Source: Cryptomeria japonica (Eukaryota > Streptophyta > Pinopsida > Cupressales > Cupressaceae). From it: a stretch of DNA of 64,000 nucleotides. Positions within the stretch are counted from its first letter, which is position 1; the number at the start of each line of letters is the position of its first letter. Of the stretch, positions 60,061 through 64,000 are shown piece by piece. The notes below the pieces were generated by a model that saw only the letters and a program-made list of their open reading frames with translations, searched no databases and was not told where the DNA came from. The DNA lies in the NCBI RefSeq assembly GCF_030272615.1, contig NC_081415.1:194729195-194793194 (forward strand). The letters run 5' to 3'. The translations under genes were made by a program, and so were the position numbers.

Positions 60061-60705
60061 GAAAATTTACCTCTTAAATTCTTTTCATGTAATAAGATAA
60101 GAAATTTTTCTTCCTGGCATTTGAAAAGAGATCCTAAGAAGCTATATAAGCCTAAATATCAAAAGAAGTGTTATTATACTGTTGATGTAGGTATGACAAA
60201 TGATGAATCCGAGAAGGGAAATTTAGGAGATGAATGGGTATTTATTGCTATCAATGAAGATGATCTAGTGCCTACTGATTCTACTAGCTACATTAATGAG
60301 GAGAAAGCTTTGGCTACTAAAGTTGAAGAGAAAGACAAATGGGTTATTGACAGTGGCTACTCTCATCTTATGATAGGTGATAAGAGTAAGTTTGTGAGTA
60401 TTGAAAAGTATGATGGTGGTGTAGTAAGATTTGGTGATGATAAAGCTGGTATAATCCGCAGTAGAGGTTCCATTTATTTTGATGGTAAGCACAATACAGA
60501 TGATGTTTTATATGTTGAAGGTCTAAAGCATAATATTTTGAGTGATGGACAGATGGTTGATAATGGATATGGTTTACAATTCAAGAATGGAAAGTGTAAA
60601 ATATTTAGTGGTTCTAGAATTGAGATTGCATCTGGTACAAAGACTAAAGGAAATATCTTTCACTTGAATCCTAGTGGTAAAAAGTTGTTTGATTGCTCAA
60701 ATTGA
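60004..60705 (+). pseudogene. Copia protease region and GAG-pre-integrase start
   Basis: An open 233-codon stretch. Retropepsin motif WVIDSGYSHLMIGDKSKF (D-S-G kept) near 60340, followed by VRFGDDKAGII, VLYVEGLKHNILS and FHLNPSGKKLF, which leads into the GAG-pre-integrase domain. The Cys and His pair usual in DSGCSxHM is changed to Tyr and His-Leu. This is the longest open remnant of the element. Confidence 0.8.
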
Positions 60706-61500
60706 TGAAAGTTGGTTATGGCATAGAAGGATGTGTCATGTGAATTTTTATTACATTGTTAAGATAAGTTCTACTCAAGCAATGAGAGATCTTCCTAACT
60801 TGGTAAAGCCTACTAATCTGGTATGTAAGAAATGTTAGTTAGAGAAGCATACAAGAGTTACTTTATAAAACAAACAATATAGTTCTAATCGATTATTAGA
60901 TCTTGTGCATACTGATTTGTGTGGTCCTTCTAGAGTGAGAATCTTGCAAGGAGAAAAATATTTCATGTTGTTGATTGATGACTATTCAAGGATGATGTGG
61001 GTTACTTTCAAAAGGGGGAAGTCTAAAGCATTGGAGAAGTTCAAGATTTTCAAAGCTATAGTTGAGACTGAGACTAGACTGAAGATGATTTTTCTGAGAT
61101 CTAATAGAGCTGGTGAATTCACTTGTGGTGAGTTCAATGCATTTTGTGAAGAGCATGGAGTGAAGAGATAGATATCTGTGCCTAGAACCCCTCAATAGAA
61201 TGGTGTTGTGGAGAGGAAGAACAAGACAATTTAGGGAGCTGCCAGAACAATGATTATTAAAGGAAATGTTTTGTATATCTATTGGAGAGAAGTTGTTAGT
61301 ACTATTGTATACACTCTTAACCGGGTGCATATCAAAGGTGATCTAGTACCAATAAGACTCCTTATGAGTTATGGTTTGGTCATGTTCCTATAGTTAGATA
61401 TTTCATAATTTTTGGAAATAAATGTTATATCAAAAGAGATGAAGGTCTAGGGAAATTTGATGCTAGACGTTATGAAGAAATTTTTCTTGGTTATTGTACT
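60706..61500 (+). pseudogene. Copia integrase remnant
   Basis: HTDLCGPSRVRILQGEKYFM then LLIDDYSRMMWV form the integrase core around its first catalytic Asp residues; RSNRAGEFTCGEF carries the second block, where the usual SDNGGEF is altered to SNRAGEF. Then come VPRTP..NGVVERKNKTI and the C-terminal GYCTKRKTYQCYNKR. TAG stops at 60836, 61169, 61196 and in KNKTI* lie at expected Gln codons. Confidence 0.8.
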
Positions 61501-61859
61501 AAGAGAAAGACCTACCAGTGTTACAATAAGAGATTAAGAAAGATAGTTGAAAGTGCTAATGTGAAAGTGGATGAAGGAAACATGTATCAACCCAGATTTT
61601 GTGGATATGATTCAGATGATCAATATGTCATTTTAGATAAAGGAAAGTAAGTGCAAACCCAAAATCAAATTTAGAGTGTTCCATAAAAACCTAAGAATCA
61701 AGGAGACACTAATGGTAATGTAGAAGCAACAACTGGAGAGTCTGAAAATCAAGTAAATCAGAAGACTCCAAAGTATGTAAGGTTGAATCATTTGGAAAAT
61801 CAAATCATAGGTAATAAGAATAAAGGCGTGATGACGAGGAGAAGAATTGTTGAATAATA

Positions 61860-62560
61860 TTGCTTGATTTCTAAAATTGAACCAAAAGATGTTCATGAAG
61901 CATGTAAAGATAAAAATTGGGTTAAAGCAATGGAAGAAGAATTGAGCCAGATTGAAAATAATAATACATGGATTCTTGTTCTCAGACCTAAGGATAAAAA
62001 TGAAATAAAAACTAAATGGGTCTTTTCGAATAAATTGAATGAGGAAGGTGAAGTTGTTAGGAACAATGATAGACTTGTTTGTAAGGGATATTCTCTAGAT
62101 GGAAGGAACTGATTTTGAGGATACTTTTGCTTCTGTATCTAGAATTGAAGTTGTTACATTATTTGTTACTTATGTTGCTTACAAAGATTTCAATGTTTAT
62201 CAGATGGATGTCAAGTCAACCTTTCTTAATGGTGAGCTGGAAGAGGAAGTCTATATTGAGTAACTAGATGGATTTCAGTTGATAGATCAGGAAGATATCA
62301 TTTGTAGATTGGAGAAAGCATTGTATAGACTAAAGCAAGCCCCTATAGCTTGGTAGGGTAGATTCGATACGTACTTGATGAAGCTTGAATTCAATAAAGG
62401 TACTACTGATAGTAATTTGTATTTCAAGATTGATCATGATAAGATTTTGATTATTGAATTTTTTGTTGATGATATTATTTTTGGAGGGAATTATAGTTTG
62501 TGGAAGAAGTTTATTGATGAAATGTAGAATGATTATGAGATCTGTCTATGATTCGTGAGA
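61860..62560 (+). pseudogene. Copia reverse transcriptase remnant
   Basis: KNWVKAMEEELSQIENNNTW and KTKWVFSNKLNEEGEVVR are RT fingers. After a frameshift near 62100 come [35 protein letters not shown] (D in motif A kept), RLEKALYRLKQAPIAW, and the catalytic box FVDDIIFG (YVDD in most relatives). Stops occur at EE-*-LDGF, W-*-GRF and elsewhere. Confidence 0.85.
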
Positions 62561-62579
62561 TGAAATTATTTTTGGGATT

Positions 62580-63415
62580 GAAAATTAATTAGTTGGATAA
62601 AGGTATTGTTATATCTAAGTTCAAGTATGTGAAGGAATTGTTGAAGAAGTTTGGTTTAGAAGATTCAAAGCCAATTTATACTCCTACGGTGACTAGATGT
62701 AAGATGAAAAAGGATGAGGATTCTCTTAAAGAAAATCAGACTAGATACAGATCTATGATTGGTGGGTTACTATACTTAACTCAAACTAGAGTGGATATTA
62801 TGAATGTTGTAGGTCTTGTTTCTATATTTCAATTTGATCCTAGGGAATCTCATGTTGTAGCTATGAAAAAGATTTTCTTATATTTGAAAGGGACTATTGA
62901 TTTTGGTTTGTGCTATTTGAAAGATGATGACTTTACTTTGAGAGATTTTACTAATTTTGATTGGGTAGGTGATGTTGATGACTAGAAGAGTACTAGTGGT
63001 GGTGTATTTTTCTTTGGGAAGATATTGGTTTCATGGATGAGTAAGAAGCATAATGATATTTCTTTATCTATTGCAGAGGCTGACTATATTGATGCTGCTA
63101 GCAATTGTACATAGGTGATATGGATGAAGAAGATGTTGAAGGATATCAGAGTAGTTTATGATGTGCCTACTTCTATATACTGTGATAATTCAAGTTCTAT
63201 CAACATTTCTAAGAATCTGGTGTTGCATTCGAACACTAAGCATGTATAAATCAAGTTTCATTTCTTAAGAGAAAAGGTGAATGAGAAGAAATTCACATTG
63301 TAGTATGTGTCTATAAAGGAACAAATTGTAGATATCTTCATGAATCCTTTGCCTAAGGAGACTTTTGAGTATCTCAGAGAGAATCTAAGGGTGATTTCCC
63401 CTCCGAATAAGAGCT
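62580..63415 (+). pseudogene. Copia RNase H / C-terminal region remnant
   Basis: GLKIN-*-LDKGIVISKFKYV, then RYRSMIGGLLYLTQTRVDIM, FLYLKGTIDFGLCY, SKKHNDISLSIAEADYIDAA, YCDNSSSINISKNLVLHSNT and the final IKFHFLREKV ... ISPPNKS. The acidic residues of the RNase H are visible (E in AEADY, D in YCDN). Stops at GCT-*-VIWM, HV-*-IKFH and L-*-YVS replace likely Gln. Confidence 0.85.
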
Positions 63416-63730
63416 GAGGTGCATGGATTTGCATCAGTCCAGTGGATTTCATAGTTATATCTTGTGGTCCAAATTGATGAGTGGTGGCTACTACTCAAGG
63501 GAGTAGTCAGTGTTGTGGTTTAGATGTTCATATTTGAGGGAGAAGTTTAGTTTGGTGAGTTTTTTGGTTTGCAAATATGTGTTTTTGCATTGATGTCAAA
63601 GGGGGAGAGAATCTCGTGAAAAAATGAGTTATAATCTCAAGGGGAGTTTGTGGAAATTGTAGAGTTGATCTTTCTTTGTCATTTATTATTTTCCACATCA
63701 CATGTTTCCATCAATGCCAAAGGGTGATAT

Positions 63731-64000
63731 TGTTGGGATAATATGAAAATATGTGTTTGGATTGATTGAGTGATGTGTTGTCATTGTTGTCAACATATTC
63801 CTTTGTGTGGTCCAGTATTGATGTCAGATTAAGTAAGTTGGTTTGGCCAGTGTGTTGCAGTTGAGTTGTTCTAGATTAAAGGGTTTTGAGATAATTATCT
63901 CTAGTGGTTTCACCTAAAGTTTCTATGGTCAACATGGATATTTGATGATGTTATGAGATCCGGTATTGTTTTTATTTTTTTAGTTGTTCAGTGTTGATCA
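63731..64000 (+). repeat. 3' LTR of the copia element, cut by the window end
   Basis: Starts TGTTGGGATAATATG, right after a weak polypurine run (GCCAAAGGGTGATAT). Stronger G-rich runs (AAAGGGGGAGAG near 63598, CAAGGGGAG near 63638) lie upstream. Aligns base for base with 58513 onward. Confidence 0.9.

Larger units (their letters stand above)
58513..64000 (+). mobile_element. Degenerate Ty1/copia element, cut by the window end
   Basis: The 5' LTR begins at 58513 and the 3' LTR at 63731 (both TGTTGGGATAAT). Between them lie gag, protease, integrase, RT and RNase H in copia order on the plus strand. The gag N-terminus appears missing, since the UBN2 part starts within about 90 bases of the presumed LTR end, and no clear primer site remains. 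Many in-frame stops and several frameshifts make it inactive. Confidence 0.9.

Noticed and set aside
1-64000. CRISPR array, bacterial operon or phage features
   Set aside because: Composition, introns and transposon types are those of a plant nuclear genome; no regularly spaced short repeats were seen.

Overview
The window looks like nuclear DNA of a seed plant with a large, repeat-rich genome; a gymnosperm is my guess, not something the sequence proves. The reasons are one intron-bearing plant gene, broken pentatricopeptide-repeat (PPR) and EF-hand gene remnants, and mostly degenerate LINE, Ty1/copia, Ty3/gypsy and non-autonomous LTR elements, many of them inactivated by stops at expected glutamine codons.

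Layout. 1-5518: an old L1-type LINE on the minus strand, cut by the window start. 5519-9740: AT-rich DNA with an EF-hand remnant, a PPR remnant and a 360-bp polypyrimidine tract. 9748-16400: an old, rearranged paralogue of the main gene locus (inverted last-exon fragment, dead first exon, telomere-like GGGTTA DNA, a PPR pseudogene and diverged flank). 17797-25605: the one apparently intact gene, a six-exon minus-strand gene for a secreted protein of the bark storage protein / MTA-SAH-nucleosidase-like family (354 residues). Its intron 3 carries a 5.1-kb LINE with a perfect 18-bp target-site duplication.

24074-47978: a direct tandem segmental duplication (copy A 24074-36389, copy B 36391-47978). 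Its breakpoint falls in intron 3 of the gene, so copy B carries only exons 1-3. Inside lie a short-LTR element with a paralogous empty site, gypsy LTR pieces, a 2.84-kb deletion in copy B and an apparently exact 1,457-bp tandem duplication. 46431-53159: a gypsy-type element with LTRs, gag, a damaged protease and a 5-bp TSD, but no recognisable reverse transcriptase or integrase. 53175-58268: an LTR element with tRNA-iMet primer site, a coiled-coil/zinc-knuckle ORF and a long unknown ORF in place of pol. 58513-64000: a degenerate Ty1/copia element cut by the window end.

The pieces can be ordered in time: old locus duplication; short-LTR element insertion into one copy; gypsy insertion; local rearrangement; 12-kb tandem duplication; deletion in copy B; 1,457-bp duplication. 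The LINE in intron 3 lies outside the duplicated unit. No operon, CRISPR array or RNA gene was found. The best candidate for something undescribed is the two-ORF, pol-less LTR element at 53175-58268.
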